A stretch of 64,000 bases of DNA from Lachnoanaerobaculum sp. OBRC5-5 (GCF_000296385.1 NZ_JH815185.1:2831852-2895851); one strand, 5' to 3'. Numbered from the stretch's first letter, positions 53,351 to 63,734 are shown. Notes: generated from the letters alone by a model not told the origin. Program-made: numbers and translations.

Positions 53351-53686
53351 ATGACTTGCAGAGAAGCCAGAAAGCTCATCATACCCTTTATACATGATGA
53401 GCTTTCAATGGAAGAAACAAGAGATTTTTTGCAACATGTAAGGGGTTGCAAAGCATGTATGGATGAGCTGGAAATCTATTATATTGTTGATGTGGGCCTT
53501 GATAAGTCGGATGGCGAAGATATTGATTACAATCTGACTGCAGCTCTAAACAGCCATATAAGAGAGGCCTACCAGAAGATTTTTATATTATTTATAGGTA
53601 GGGTGCTTAAGTATTCCATAAATACACTGATGTTTTTCGGAGTGTTTATTATTGCCATGATGCAATTACGAATTTGGTTCTTTTAG
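53351..53686 (+). CDS. zf-HC2-type anti-sigma-factor-like membrane protein
   Basis: This 111-aa protein has an N-terminal zinc-binding anti-sigma motif (TCREARKLIIPFIHDELS, then HVRGCKACMDEL) and one C-terminal transmembrane helix (about 88-108). Such proteins hold a sigma factor at the membrane, but no sigma gene is adjacent, so the partner is unknown. It starts one base after the mgsA stop and ends 10 bp before polA. Confidence 0.8.
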   Translation: MTCREARKLIIPFIHDELSMEETRDFLQHVRGCKACMDELEIYYIVDVGLDKSDGEDIDYNLTAALNSHIREAYQKIFILFIGRVLKYSINTLMFFGVFIIAMMQLRIWFF

Positions 53687-53696
53687 TAGGAGATAT

Positions 53697-56339
53697 ATGA
53701 AGAAATTAGTTCTTATAGACGGACATAGTATTTTAAACAGAGCATTTTACGGAGTTCCTGAGCTTTCAAACTCACAGGGATTGCATACAAATGCGGTTTA
53801 CGGTTTTTTAAATATCATGTTCAAGATTTTGGACGAGGAGGCGGCTGATTATATAGCAGTCGCTTTTGACTTGTCTGCCCCGACATTTAGACATAAGGCA
53901 TATGCGGAATACAAAGGCACAAGAAAGTCAATGCCTGATGAACTCAGAGAGCAGGTTCCGCTTATAAAGGATGTGCTTTCATCCATGAATATACCAATCC
54001 TTACCAAGGAAGGGTATGAGGCTGATGATATTATAGGAACCATTGCAAAGAGATATCAAAGCGATGAAGTTTTTGTAAGTGTAATATCAGGCGACAGAGA
54101 TCTTTTGCAGCTGTCCGATAAACATATAAAGATAAGGATTCCAAAGACTTCAAAGGGTGTTACAACAATTCATGATTACCTTCCTGAGGATGTAATGAAT
54201 GAATACGGGGTTACACCTAAGGAATTTATAGATGTAAAGGCTCTTATGGGAGATACATCCGATAATGTGCCCGGAGTCCCTTCCATAGGAGAAAAGACGG
54301 CCACAAAAATCATACAGGAATATCATTCCATAGAAAATGCAATTGAGCATGTGGATGAATTAAAGCCGCCAAGAGCTTCAAAAGCACTTAGTGAGCATAT
54401 AGAGGATGCAAAATTTTCAAAGATGCTTGTTACTATAGTGACCGACGCTCCTATAGAAACCGATATTTCGGATATGGAAGTCGGAAATCTCTATACCAAA
54501 GAGAGTCTTGAATGGATAAATAAACTTGAGTTTAAATCCTTCCTTAAAAGATATGAAAATGTAGAGATAGAAGCAAGTATCGAACTTGATACAACTGTAA
54601 TTGACAAACAGGATGCATGGGAGAGCCTTTACAGTAAGCTGAAAGATTCAAAAGAATTCGGTATTTCCGTATGCTTGGAAGAGACGGCTATAAAGAGCTA
54701 TCATGTAAATTCGCTTTATGCCATATCAATTACCTTGGAAAATAAATCCTATATAATAAAGGATATGGAAAATATTGCGGACATACTTGAGGAGATTATC
54801 CGTTTGGATGCCGGAAAGTATGTACTTTCATTAAAGCCTCTTATAAAGCTTGTAAAAGATATGAAGGCTGCAAAGAACTTCTATGATATTTCAGTGGCGG
54901 CGTATCTTATCAATCCTTTAAAAGACAGCTATTTTGTAGAGGACATTGCAAGAGATTATATGGGAAGTGCCTGCTCTTCAAAGACTGAGATGATAGGCAA
55001 GGCTAAGCTCAATGAAGTTTTGAGATTTAACGATGAAAAGGCAATAAATTATTTTGCTACAGAAAGCTATGTTGCACTTCATTCCCGAGAAAATATTTTA
55101 GCAAAGCTTGAAAGTTTGGAACTCACAGAGCTTTATGAAAATGTGGAAATGCCTTTGATATATTCACTTGCAAAGATGGAAAACACCGGAGTAAGAGTGG
55201 ATGAAGAAAGGCTGAAAAGGTATGCTGATACCTTGCTGGAAAAAATAGCAAAGCTTGAAGAAAGCATAACAACAAAAGCCGGAGAAAGCTTTAATATAAA
55301 TTCTCCAAAACAGCTTGGAGAGATACTTTTTGAAAAACTCAAGCTTTCAGGCGGAAAAAAGACAAAGACAGGTTACTCCACTGCAGCGGATGTACTTGAA
55401 AAGCTTGCGCCTGAGCATGAAATAATAAGAGATATACTTGAATACCGCCAGCTTACAAAGCTTAATTCGACCTATGCTACAGGACTTGCGGGATATATAA
55501 GAGAAGACGGCAGAATACATGGTACCTTCAATCAGACAATTACCGCTACAGGACGTATTTCATCTACGGATCCGAACCTGCAAAATATCCCGGTAAGAAC
55601 CGAGATGGGAAGTAAGATAAGAGATATATTTGTACCGAAGGAAGGTTATGTATTTGTGGACGCCGACTACTCACAAATAGAGCTTAGAGTTTTAGCTTCA
55701 CTTTCAGGGGATGAAAAGCTTATAGAGAGCTATCACTCGGCAGCGGATATTCATGCGGCTACGGCATCACAGGTTTTCCATGTGCCGCTTGAAGAGGTGA
55801 CACCGGAGCTTAGAAGAAATGCAAAGGCTGTAAACTTCGGAGTGGTATACGGTATTTCCGCATTCGGACTTTCGGAAGATTTAAGTATATCCAGAAAAGA
55901 AGCACTGGATTATATAAACAATTATTTTAAGATATATGGCGGTGTAAAGAAGTTTTTGGATAAACAGGTGGCGGATGCCAAAGAAAAAGGCTATGTAAAG
56001 ACAATGTTTGGCAGAATCAGGCCGATACCTGAGATAAAGAGTTCAAACTTTATGACCAGATCATTCGGTGACAGAGTTGCAATGAATTCGCCTATACAGG
56101 GAAGTGCTGCTGATATTATGAAAATATCCATGCTGAAAGTGGATGAGGCACTGGAAAAGAGCGGATTTGATGCAAGAATTGTATTACAAATCCACGATGA
56201 GCTTTTGGTGGAAGTAAAAGAAGATGAGGCGGCAAAAGTTTCAGAACTTGTAGAAAAGGCGATGAAAGAGGCGGTAAGCCTTAAAGTTCCGCTTGAAGTG
56301 GATGCTCATATAGGAAAAACCTGGTTGGAGGCAAAATAA
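53697..56339 (+). CDS. polA: DNA polymerase I
   Basis: This 880-aa protein has a 5'-3' exonuclease domain (about 1-290; LIDGHSILNRAFYGVPEL, GDTSDNVPGV), a 3'-5' exonuclease-like domain (about 300-480) in which the usual metal-binding acidic residues are not apparent, so proofreading is probably absent as in bacilli, and a family A polymerase domain (about 490-880; DADYSQIELRVLA near 655, QIHDELLVEV near 831). It fills gaps and removes RNA primers. Its stop overlaps the coaE ATG. Confidence 0.97.
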   Translation: MKKLVLIDGHSILNRAFYGVPELSNSQGLHTNAVYGFLNIMFKILDEEAADYIAVAFDLSAPTFRHKAYAEYKGTRKSMPDELREQVPLIKDVLSSMNIPILTKEGYEADDIIGTIAKRYQSDEVFVSVISGDRDLLQLSDKHIKIRIPKTSKGVTTIHDYLPEDVMNEYGVTPKEFIDVKALMGDTSDNVPGVPSIGEKTATKIIQEYHSIENAIEHVDELKPPRASKALSEHIEDAKFSKMLVTIVTDAPIETDISDMEVGNLYTKESLEWINKLEFKSFLKRYENVEIEASIELDTTVIDKQDAWESLYSKLKDSKEFGISVCLEETAIKSYHVNSLYAISITLENKSYIIKDMENIADILEEIIRLDAGKYVLSLKPLIKLVKDMKAAKNFYDISVAAYLINPLKDSYFVEDIARDYMGSACSSKTEMIGKAKLNEVLRFNDEKAINYFATESYVALHSRENILAKLESLELTELYENVEMPLIYSLAKMENTGVRVDEERLKRYADTLLEKIAKLEESITTKAGESFNINSPKQLGEILFEKLKLSGGKKTKTGYSTAADVLEKLAPEHEIIRDILEYRQLTKLNSTYATGLAGYIREDGRIHGTFNQTITATGRISSTDPNLQNIPVRTEMGSKIRDIFVPKEGYVFVDADYSQIELRVLASLSGDEKLIESYHSAADIHAATASQVFHVPLEEVTPELRRNAKAVNFGVVYGISAFGLSEDLSISRKEALDYINNYFKIYGGVKKFLDKQVADAKEKGYVKTMFGRIRPIPEIKSSNFMTRSFGDRVAMNSPIQGSAADIMKISMLKVDEALEKSGFDARIVLQIHDELLVEVKEDEAAKVSELVEKAMKEAVSLKVPLEVDAHIGKTWLEAK

Positions 56340-56899
56340 TGAATATTTTGCTTTTGGGAGGTATAGGCTCAGGAAAAAGTGAAGCCTTAAATATACTTAG
56401 AGAAGAGCATTTTGCAAATATCATAGAAGCCGATAAAGTGGCACATTTTTTATATGAAAAAGACAGGGCAGGTTACACTGCCCTTAGGTCTGTTTTTGGG
56501 GATATCATACTGGATGATAAAAAAAACATTGATAGAAAAAAATTAGGTGATATACTTTACTATGATAAAGAAAAATTAAAGCTGGTAAACAGTATAATAC
56601 ATCCGCTCGTATATGAAGAAATCAAAAACCGACTTTTAGAGAACAGATTGAATGTGGTGGAGCAGGCACTTATGCCTGATAATAAAGATATCTATGATGA
56701 GATTTGGTATCTGCATACAGATATTGAGATCAGAACGGAGAGACTTATATTATCACGAGGGCTTGAGAAAGAGAGAATTGAGCAGATAATCGCAAAGCAG
56801 CCGAAAGAGTTGGAGTTTGAGTCTATTGCGGATAAAATTATACAAAATAACGGATCCAGGTCTGATTTGGAGAAAAACATTAGAGAGGCTTTGAGGTGA
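56339..56899 (+). CDS. coaE: Dephospho-CoA kinase
   Basis: This 186-aa P-loop kinase makes the last step of coenzyme A synthesis. The Walker A motif is GGIGSGKSE (7-15), followed by EADKVAHFLYEKD and LVNSIIHPLV. The C terminus is somewhat divergent from typical CoaE. It is translationally coupled to polA (AATG overlap), a common order in Firmicutes. Confidence 0.88.
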   Translation: MNILLLGGIGSGKSEALNILREEHFANIIEADKVAHFLYEKDRAGYTALRSVFGDIILDDKKNIDRKKLGDILYYDKEKLKLVNSIIHPLVYEEIKNRLLENRLNVVEQALMPDNKDIYDEIWYLHTDIEIRTERLILSRGLEKERIEQIIAKQPKELEFESIADKIIQNNGSRSDLEKNIREALR

Positions 56900-56903
56900 T
56901 ACT

Positions 56904-57698
56904 TTGAGACTGGTTAGCTTGGCAAGCGGAAGTGACGGAAATTCCACTTATATAGGCAGTGAGAATACCCATATTCTGGTGGATGCCGGTATTTCAAATA
57001 AAAAAATAGAGACAAGACTGAATGAATTGGGGCTTTGCGGAAAAGATATTTCAGGAATATTTTTGACACATGAACATAGCGACCACATATCAGGTCTTGA
57101 AGTCTTTGTAAGAAAAAATGAAATTCCGGTTTACGCTTCGGAAGGTACGCTCAGATATTTAAAAGAAAGAGATAAATACTCTAAAATTAAAGATTATTTT
57201 CATATAATACAATCAAAAAGATATACAAGTCTTGGAGATTTGGAAGTTTTGGCATTTGATATAGACCATGATGCAAATGAGCCATTCGGATACAGGGTGG
57301 AGTGCGGAAATAAAAAAATTGCGGTAGCTACGGACCTTGGAAGATATACAAAGGATATTGTGGATAATCTTTCAAATCTGGATGCATTACTTATTGAGGC
57401 AAATCATGATATCAGAATGCTTGAAACAGGTCCCTATCCCTATGAGCTTAAGAGAAGAATATTAAGTGAAAGAGGACATCTTTCCAATGAGAATTCGGGA
57501 AAGCTTATATGTGAGATCTTAAATGAAAATATCAAGAAAATCTTTTTGGGACATCTTTCAGATAAGAACAATCTTCCGGAGTTGGCTCTTGAAAGTGTAA
57601 GATATGAAATTTTTGCGGATGAGAGACCTTACAATCCGGAAGATTTTGATATAGAGGTTGCAAAAAGAGATGCTTTATCTGAAATTTGCTATGTGTAG
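56904..57698 (+). CDS. MBL-fold hydrolase, WalJ/YycJ type
   Basis: This 264-aa metallo-beta-lactamase-fold protein starts with TTG after a GAGGTGAT site. The metal motif THEHSDHISG and later DIDHDANEPFGY and GHLSNENSG match YycJ/WalJ proteins, proposed exonucleases or regulators linked to WalK signalling in bacilli. It follows coaE by 4 bp. Confidence 0.88.
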   Translation: MRLVSLASGSDGNSTYIGSENTHILVDAGISNKKIETRLNELGLCGKDISGIFLTHEHSDHISGLEVFVRKNEIPVYASEGTLRYLKERDKYSKIKDYFHIIQSKRYTSLGDLEVLAFDIDHDANEPFGYRVECGNKKIAVATDLGRYTKDIVDNLSNLDALLIEANHDIRMLETGPYPYELKRRILSERGHLSNENSGKLICEILNENIKKIFLGHLSDKNNLPELALESVRYEIFADERPYNPEDFDIEVAKRDALSEICYV

Positions 57699-57718
57699 TG
57701 TTAGGAATGGAGAATTTT

Positions 57719-57991
57719 ATGAACAAGGTTATAATAACTGTAGTAGGCAAGGATACAGTAGGTATTATAGCAAGAGTATGTACATATCTTGCGGAAAATA
57801 AAATAAATATACTGGACATATCACAGACAATAGTAAGCGGATATTTCAATATGATGATGATTACAGATATGGAAAATGCCACTGAAAAATTCACAAAAGT
57901 TGTTGAGGATTTGGATGCCCTCGGGGAAGAAATTGGAGTAAAGATAAAAGCTCAAAAAGAAGAAATTTTTGAATCCATGCACAGACTCTAG
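57719..57991 (+). CDS. ACT-domain protein
   Basis: This 90-aa single ACT domain ([33 protein letters not shown]) is a likely amino-acid-sensing regulator. It starts at the ATG with GGAG upstream rather than at 57686. It is followed 8 bp later by the UPF0210 gene, its usual neighbour. Confidence 0.92.
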   Translation: MNKVIITVVGKDTVGIIARVCTYLAENKINILDISQTIVSGYFNMMMITDMENATEKFTKVVEDLDALGEEIGVKIKAQKEEIFESMHRL

Positions 57992-57999
57992 GAGGAATT

Positions 58000-59364
58000 A
58001 TGCTGAATATGTTTGAAGTAATAGAGACTAACGACATGATCGACAAGGATCTGTTGGATGTCAGAACTATTACTATTGGAATAAGCTTGCTTGACTGTAT
58101 AGATACGGATCTAAATAAGCTTTGTAAAAATATATATGATAAGATAACAAAGACCGCAAAGGACCTTGTAAGAGTAGGTGACGAAATATCAAAGGACTTC
58201 GGTGTACCAATTGTAAACAAGAGAATATCGGTCACACCTATCGCTTTGGTGGGCGGAAGCGCCTGCAAGACAAAAGAAGACTTTGTACAGATAGCAAAGA
58301 CACTTGATAAGGCGGCAAAGGATCTCGGTGTAAACTTTTTGGGCGGATATTCAGCTATAGTTTCAAAGGGAATAACTGCGGCGGACAGACTTCTTATCGA
58401 GTCAATACCACAGGCAATGAATGAGACGGACTTTATTTGCAGTTCTGTAAACTTGGGATCAACAAAGACCGGACTTAATATGGATGCTGTAAGGCTTATG
58501 GGAAAAATAGTAAAAGATACCGCAATTATGACAGCCGACAGAGATTCTATCGGTTGTGCAAAGCTTGTGGTATTTTGCAATGCTCCTGATGACAATCCTT
58601 TTATGGCAGGTGCATTCCATGGTGTTACAGAGGCCGATGCCATTATAAATGTAGGTGTCAGCGGCCCCGGAGTTGTGCGTGCGGCTTTAAAGAGAGCAGA
58701 AGGCGAAAACTTTGAGGTGCTTTGTGAGACTATAAAAAAGACGGCATTTAAGATTACAAGAGTCGGGCAGCTTGTTGCAAGAGAAGCGTCAAAAAGACTT
58801 GGTATTCCTTTCGGAATAATAGATCTTTCATTGGCACCGACACCTTCCGTAGGAGATTCGGTAGCTGAAATACTTGAAGAAATCGGACTTGAAAGAGTAG
58901 GTGCACCGGGAACTACAGCGGCACTTGCACTTTTAAACGATCAGGTGAAAAAGGGCGGTGTTATGGCATCTTCATATGTAGGAGGACTTTCAGGTGCATT
59001 TATTCCCGTATCGGAAGATCAAGGCATGATAGATGCGGTGAATGCCGGAGCTTTGACTTTGGAAAAGCTTGAGGCAATGACCTGTGTATGCTCTGTAGGT
59101 CTTGATATGATTGCAATACCGGGAGATACTTCGGAAGAGACAATTGCAGGTATTATAGCGGATGAGGCTGCTATCGGTATGATAAATCAAAAGACTACCG
59201 CAGTAAGACTTATACCTGTTATCGGCAAAGGCGAGGGAGAAGTGGTAGAGTTTGGAGGGCTTTTAGGCTATGCGCCTATAATGCCTGTAAACGGCTTCTC
59301 ATGTGAGAAATTTGTAAACAGAGGCGGCAGAATACCTGCACCGATACATAGTTTTAAGAATTAA
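58000..59364 (+). CDS. UPF0210 / PFL-family protein (DUF711)
   Basis: This 454-aa protein belongs to the UPF0210 family, with [41 protein letters not shown] and [19 protein letters not shown] at the end. The glycyl-radical-like fold has been suggested, but the reaction is unknown. It is paired with the ACT protein and has an AGGAGG site. A bidirectional hairpin follows. Confidence 0.92.
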   Translation: MLNMFEVIETNDMIDKDLLDVRTITIGISLLDCIDTDLNKLCKNIYDKITKTAKDLVRVGDEISKDFGVPIVNKRISVTPIALVGGSACKTKEDFVQIAKTLDKAAKDLGVNFLGGYSAIVSKGITAADRLLIESIPQAMNETDFICSSVNLGSTKTGLNMDAVRLMGKIVKDTAIMTADRDSIGCAKLVVFCNAPDDNPFMAGAFHGVTEADAIINVGVSGPGVVRAALKRAEGENFEVLCETIKKTAFKITRVGQLVAREASKRLGIPFGIIDLSLAPTPSVGDSVAEILEEIGLERVGAPGTTAALALLNDQVKKGGVMASSYVGGLSGAFIPVSEDQGMIDAVNAGALTLEKLEAMTCVCSVGLDMIAIPGDTSEETIAGIIADEAAIGMINQKTTAVRLIPVIGKGEGEVVEFGGLLGYAPIMPVNGFSCEKFVNRGGRIPAPIHSFKN

Positions 59365-59374
59365 ATTTTATATC

Positions 59375-59412
59375 AAAAAACAGGCATATGATTATTGATA
59401 TGCCTGTTTTTC
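59375..59412. terminator. Bidirectional terminator between UPF0210 and lepB
   Basis: CAGGCATAT and ATATGCCTG form a 9-bp stem with an 8-nt loop, flanked by AAAAAA on the left and TTTTT on the right. Confidence 0.92.
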
Positions 59413-59426
59413 AAATTCAATTCATA

Positions 59427-59978
59427 TTACTTCAACATCTTAAATCCCGGGAAGTAGCGGAAGATTACCTTTGCAATTATTTTCTCTTTATAAACATAGG
59501 GGTGTACCCATCTTCTGGAGTCTGCGGAATTGTTTCTGTTATCACCTAAACAAAAGTAAGCTCCATCAGGTACTTCAAAATGCATATCGGCCTCAGGTAT
59601 CATAGGCTCCCTTATATAATCCTCTTCAAGCGGAGTTTCGGAATTGTTCAAATACACTTTGCCGTCCTTGATATCTACTATATCCCCCGGCTCACCGATA
59701 ATTCTCTTTACATAGTATAGACTCTCATCATCAGGGAATTTAAATATTATAATATCCCCACGCTTCGGTTCCTGGAAAAGATAAGTGAGTCTGAATCCGA
59801 CAACTCTGTCCCCTGTCATTATAGTATTTTCCATAGATGCAGACGGTACTCTCGAATTTGCTATAATAAAAAGGTTTAAAACAAGCGCTATCACAGCAGC
59901 CACCACTATTATAGAAATCCAACTGAAAATTTCTTTTACAACGTCAAAATCTGAATTGTTATTCATCATCTTCTCCAA
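59427..59978 (-). CDS. lepB: Signal peptidase I
   Basis: This 183-aa membrane-bound serine peptidase cleaves signal peptides outside the membrane. One N-terminal transmembrane helix (about 18-40) precedes the catalytic S48 in VPSASMEN and K91 in YYVKRIIGEPGD. The box GDNRNNSADSR is near residue 145. A single gene, read toward the terminator. Confidence 0.96.
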   Translation of the reverse strand: MEKMMNNNSDFDVVKEIFSWISIIVVAAVIALVLNLFIIANSRVPSASMENTIMTGDRVVGFRLTYLFQEPKRGDIIIFKFPDDESLYYVKRIIGEPGDIVDIKDGKVYLNNSETPLEEDYIREPMIPEADMHFEVPDGAYFCLGDNRNNSADSRRWVHPYVYKEKIIAKVIFRYFPGFKMLK

Positions 59979-60167
59979 TCTAATTTTCTCTCACAATTTT
60001 TTCTTTATTTGAACTCATACTATTTTACGATAATTGAATTTATAATACAACCAAATGATAAAATAATTATGAAAATAATAATAAACATATTTAGGGATAC
60101 TTTAAACATCATATGTTTTGTTTTATGGTATAATAGTTGTATACATAATAAATGATTAGGAGGCCTT
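59979..60167. other. AT-rich intergenic region
   Basis: This is the left part of the 421-bp gap between divergent lepB and glgB. It must contain the lepB promoter. A TGGTATAAT extended -10 at about 60127-60135 points to the small frame at 60168. Confidence 0.4.
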
Positions 60168-60236
60168 ATGAAAGTAATCTTGGAATCGGAACTTGAGGGA
60201 TATAAGATAGATGTAAAAAAGTATAATGATGTATAA
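60168..60236 (+). CDS. Possible 22-residue small protein
   Basis: An ATG with an excellent AGGAGG site seven bases upstream and a TGGTATAAT extended -10 about 35 bp further up opens a 22-codon frame (MKVILESELEGYKIDVKKY, then NDV). The product is charged and not membrane-like. It could be a real small protein or the decayed start of a lost gene. I recognise no family. Confidence 0.4.
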   Translation: MKVILESELEGYKIDVKKYNDV

Positions 60237-60288
60237 AAATTATAAGTAATAATAGTCATATTTAAACAGTGTAGTTTATAACATTTAC

Positions 60289-60317
60289 TTTCATGTTTTG
60301 CAAAAGAATAGTATAAT
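60289..60317 (+). promoter_or_regulatory. Promoter of glgB
   Basis: TTTCAT (60289-60294) and TATAAT (60312-60317) are 17 bp apart. The ATG follows about 80 bp later with a GAAGGAAGGG site. Confidence 0.6.
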
Positions 60318-60399
60318 CTATATAAATGTTATGGGGCGGATAAGCAGGCAGTATATTATCTGAACTGTTACTCAGAATGTTAGAAGGAAGGGTTAAGCT

Positions 60400-62643
60400 A
60401 TGGATAAGAATTTATATGATTTGATGGATTGGGCAGCGATAGAGGAGATCACTTATTCAGAATGTGACAGACCGAAAAAGATTCTCGGTTCACATAGAGT
60501 GGATGGAGGTTTTTTGGTTCAGGCTTTTATACCAAGTTCAAAAGAGATGGCGCTGTTGATTGACGGGAACAAAAATCCTGTTGCAATGCAATGTATGGAT
60601 GAAGCCGGATTTTTTGCATGCTTTGTGGGAAGAAAGCAGGAGTTTAAATATAAATTTATAGTTAAATATGATAATGAAGTAGAACAGACAATATCAGATC
60701 CATATTCCTTTGACAGTATATACTCCGAGGAAGATTTATCAAAATTTGATGCCGGAATCAACTATGAAATCTATGAAAAAATGGGTGCAAAGCCTATGAC
60801 AATCTCAGGGGTGGAGGGTGTAAACTTCTCGGTATGGGCTCCTGAAGCTATGAGAGTATCTGTTGTAGGTGATTTCAACCTTTGGGACGGCAGAAGACAT
60901 CAGATGGAGAGACTCGGTGATTTCGGAGTTTTTGAAATATTTATACCGGGAGTCAGTGTAGGCAGTCTTTATAAATTTGAAATAAAGACAAAAAAAGGAG
61001 AGCCTATGTTAAAGTCCGACCCTTATGCATTTTATTCCGAGCTTAGACCGAATACTGCAAGTATAGTTGCGGATATTTCAGGCTTTGAATGGAGTGATGA
61101 GGATTGGATGAAAGACAGAGAAAATATCCAGTCTACAAAGATAAATGAATCTGCAGCAATGAATATCTATGAATTGCACCTAGGCTCATGGATAAGAAAA
61201 GAAATGCAGTATGATGAGAACGGTGAGGAAGTAAACGGCTCCGTATTCTATAATTATCGTGAAATAGCACATAAACTTTCTGTTTATGTAAAGAAGATGA
61301 ATTATACCCATGTGGAGATTATGCCTGTAATGGAGCATCCGCTTGATGCAAGTTGGGGCTATCAGGTGACAGGATATTACAGTCCGACAAGAAGATACGG
61401 TACACCGGATGATTTCATGTACTTTATAAACTATTTGCATAAGAAGGGAATCGGAGTAATACTTGATTGGGTACCTGCTCATTTCCCAAGAGATTTGCAC
61501 GGCCTTGCATGTTTTGACGGAAGTCATTTGTATGAGCATGCAGATCCGAGACAGGGAGCACATCCGCATTGGGGTACATTGATATATAATTATGCAAGAC
61601 CTCAGGTAAGCAACTTCCTTATTTCAAATGCACTTTTCTGGGCGGATAAATACCATGTTGACGGTATAAGAATGGATGCGGTAGCTTCCATGCTCTACCT
61701 TGATTACGGTAAGAACTCGGGAGAGTGGGTTGCCAATATATATGGCGGTAATGAAAATCTGGATGCTATAGAGTTCTTAAAGCATCTGAACTCAATTTAC
61801 AAAAAGAAAAATCCTTCAAGCCTTTTGATAGCCGAGGAGTCTACAGCATGGCCTAAGGTAAGCGGTGATCTAAATGAAGGCGGACTTGGATTTGATTATA
61901 AGTGGAATATGGGTTGGATGAATGACTTCCTTGAGTTTATGAAGCTTGACCCATATTTTAGAAGCGGAGATTATAATGCTTTGACATTCTCACTTTTCTA
62001 TCACTACAGTGAGAACTTCATTCTTGTTTTAAGTCATGATGAGGTGGTTCACGGTAAGGCTACTCTTGCAGGAAAGATGCCGGGAGCAACTCAGGAAGAA
62101 AAGTTTGCGAATCTAAGAGCGGCATACGGATATATGATGACTCATCCGGGAAAGAAGCTTCTCTTTATGGGACAGGAATTCGGACAGATGAATGAGTGGA
62201 ATGAAAATGTATCACTTGAGTGGAATCTGCTGGATTATGATATTCACAGCAAGATGCAAAAGTATTCAAAGGCTTTAAATAAACTCTATCTGGATTATCC
62301 TGCACTTTATAAGCTTGATTACAATCCTGACGGATTTGAGTGGATAAACTGTACATCAAAGGATGAGAGTACGGTTGTATTCCTCAGAAAGACCGAGAAT
62401 GAGGAAGACACACTGGTTGTCGTATGCAACTTCACACCGATTGTTTATGAAAGAGAAATCGGTGTTCCATATAAGGGTACATATACCGAGATCTTCAATT
62501 CGGATGATAAAAAGTATGGCGGAAGCGGAGTCGGAAATAAGAGAGCAAAGAAATCTGTCAAGAAAAAAGTGGACGGCAGAGAGAATTCACTTAAGATAAA
62601 GGTTCCTCCAATGGCTACAATAATATTTAAGTGGGCGAAATAG
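60400..62643 (+). CDS. glgB: 1,4-alpha-glucan branching enzyme
   Basis: This 747-aa GH13 enzyme makes alpha-1,6 branches in glycogen. Two N-terminal carbohydrate-binding modules (about 20-115 and 130-240) precede the barrel. Catalytic residues appear in DGIRMDAV (D near 425), IAEES (E near 479) and LSHDEVVHGK. A basic tail (KRAKKSVKKKVDGR) near the end is unusual. No other glycogen genes are in the window. Confidence 0.95.
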   Translation: MDKNLYDLMDWAAIEEITYSECDRPKKILGSHRVDGGFLVQAFIPSSKEMALLIDGNKNPVAMQCMDEAGFFACFVGRKQEFKYKFIVKYDNEVEQTISDPYSFDSIYSEEDLSKFDAGINYEIYEKMGAKPMTISGVEGVNFSVWAPEAMRVSVVGDFNLWDGRRHQMERLGDFGVFEIFIPGVSVGSLYKFEIKTKKGEPMLKSDPYAFYSELRPNTASIVADISGFEWSDEDWMKDRENIQSTKINESAAMNIYELHLGSWIRKEMQYDENGEEVNGSVFYNYREIAHKLSVYVKKMNYTHVEIMPVMEHPLDASWGYQVTGYYSPTRRYGTPDDFMYFINYLHKKGIGVILDWVPAHFPRDLHGLACFDGSHLYEHADPRQGAHPHWGTLIYNYARPQVSNFLISNALFWADKYHVDGIRMDAVASMLYLDYGKNSGEWVANIYGGNENLDAIEFLKHLNSIYKKKNPSSLLIAEESTAWPKVSGDLNEGGLGFDYKWNMGWMNDFLEFMKLDPYFRSGDYNALTFSLFYHYSENFILVLSHDEVVHGKATLAGKMPGATQEEKFANLRAAYGYMMTHPGKKLLFMGQEFGQMNEWNENVSLEWNLLDYDIHSKMQKYSKALNKLYLDYPALYKLDYNPDGFEWINCTSKDESTVVFLRKTENEEDTLVVVCNFTPIVYEREIGVPYKGTYTEIFNSDDKKYGGSGVGNKRAKKSVKKKVDGRENSLKIKVPPMATIIFKWAK

Positions 62644-63614
62644 TGGATTTTTATAATATATTAAAAAGCTTTACAGGAATTTATATGACCGGTGAAATAA
62701 GTTCAAGTTTACCGAGTATTTCCGAAAGTGAAGTGGCGGAGTCTGTAGCACAGGATATAGAAAAGCTTAAACCGAGTGTCATGATGCAGACTTTAAAAGA
62801 ACTTTCTCCGGTATTATTGGCAATCGCCTATAATATTGTGATAGTGATTATTACATTTATTATAGCCGGTCAGGTGATAAAATTTTTATCACGAATGCTT
62901 GAAAAGTTTTTGAAAAAGATAAATATTGATTTGACGATAAGAAAGTTTCTTCTGTCTACATTGAAAGTATTACTGTATGCTTTGGTAGTACTTGGACTGG
63001 CCGAGAGACTGGGAATAAATCAGGCGAGTGTGGTGGCTATACTGGGTTCTGCAGGTGTTGCTATAGGACTTGCTTGGCAGGGAAGCTTAAGCAACTTTGC
63101 AGGCGGAATGATAATACTTTTTTGCAGACCTTTTGTCAGGGGTGATTATATAGTTTCACCGAAGGCTGAGGGTATTGTAGATACTATAGGAGTAATTTAT
63201 ACAATACTTTTGACACCTGATAATAAGAGGATATCCATACCAAACGGTACGCTTGCAAACGATGTTATAACAAATGTTACCGCAAATGATACCAGAAGAA
63301 TAGATATTCAAGTAGGTGTGTCATATGATTCCGATATCAGAAAGGCAAAGAAGCTTATAAAAGATGCCATTGATGAAAACGGGCTGGTATTAAAAAATAA
63401 AGAGATTTTGACCTATGTCAGCGATTTGGCATCGTCTGCCGTAATTCTTGGTGGAAGAGCCTGGTGTAAGACTGACGATTATTGGACCGTCAGATGGGGA
63501 CTTATAGAAGAAATCAAGGTCAAATTTGATAAAAACGGAATAGAGATTCCATACAATCAGTTGGAAGTACATATTAATGAATCCGGTAATTCCATTATTA
63601 AACAGGATAAATAA
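62643..63614 (+). CDS. Mechanosensitive channel of the MscS family
   Basis: This 323-aa membrane protein has an N-terminal soluble region, three transmembrane helices (about 68-90, 110-130, 137-160) and the MscS pore and beta domain (GSAGVAIGLAWQGSLSNFAGG, RPFVRGDYIVSPKAEGIV, ISIPNGTLANDVITN). It releases solutes under osmotic downshock. Starts at GTG 62631, GTG 62643 and ATG 62685 are all possible. The second abuts the glgB stop. Confidence 0.88.
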   Translation: MDFYNILKSFTGIYMTGEISSSLPSISESEVAESVAQDIEKLKPSVMMQTLKELSPVLLAIAYNIVIVIITFIIAGQVIKFLSRMLEKFLKKINIDLTIRKFLLSTLKVLLYALVVLGLAERLGINQASVVAILGSAGVAIGLAWQGSLSNFAGGMIILFCRPFVRGDYIVSPKAEGIVDTIGVIYTILLTPDNKRISIPNGTLANDVITNVTANDTRRIDIQVGVSYDSDIRKAKKLIKDAIDENGLVLKNKEILTYVSDLASSAVILGGRAWCKTDDYWTVRWGLIEEIKVKFDKNGIEIPYNQLEVHINESGNSIIKQDK

Positions 63615-63626
63615 ATGATTATATAA

Positions 63627-63713
63627 GAGCTGTTGTGCTAAAGCCAATAATATCAGTTGGGTAAATACTTAACATATATTATAGAATATGATTAGTACAG
63701 CGGCTTTTTTTTA
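63627..63713 (+). terminator. Long-loop hairpin with T-run after the channel gene
   Basis: GCTGTTGTGCTA pairs with TAGTACAGCGGC (with wobbles) across a loop of about 50 nt, followed by a run of T. The large loop makes it less certain. Confidence 0.6.
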
Positions 63714-63734
63714 TGTAAATATACGATATTAAAA

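Noticed and set aside
57891-58643. A 250-codon open frame on the minus strand over UPF0210
   Set aside because: It is antisense to a well-conserved gene with all family motifs, and no start signals are seen.
60020-60259. A 79-codon minus-strand frame between lepB and glgB
   Set aside because: It is made of AT-rich hydrophobic and polar runs, has no ribosome site and overlaps the better-supported small plus-strand frame.
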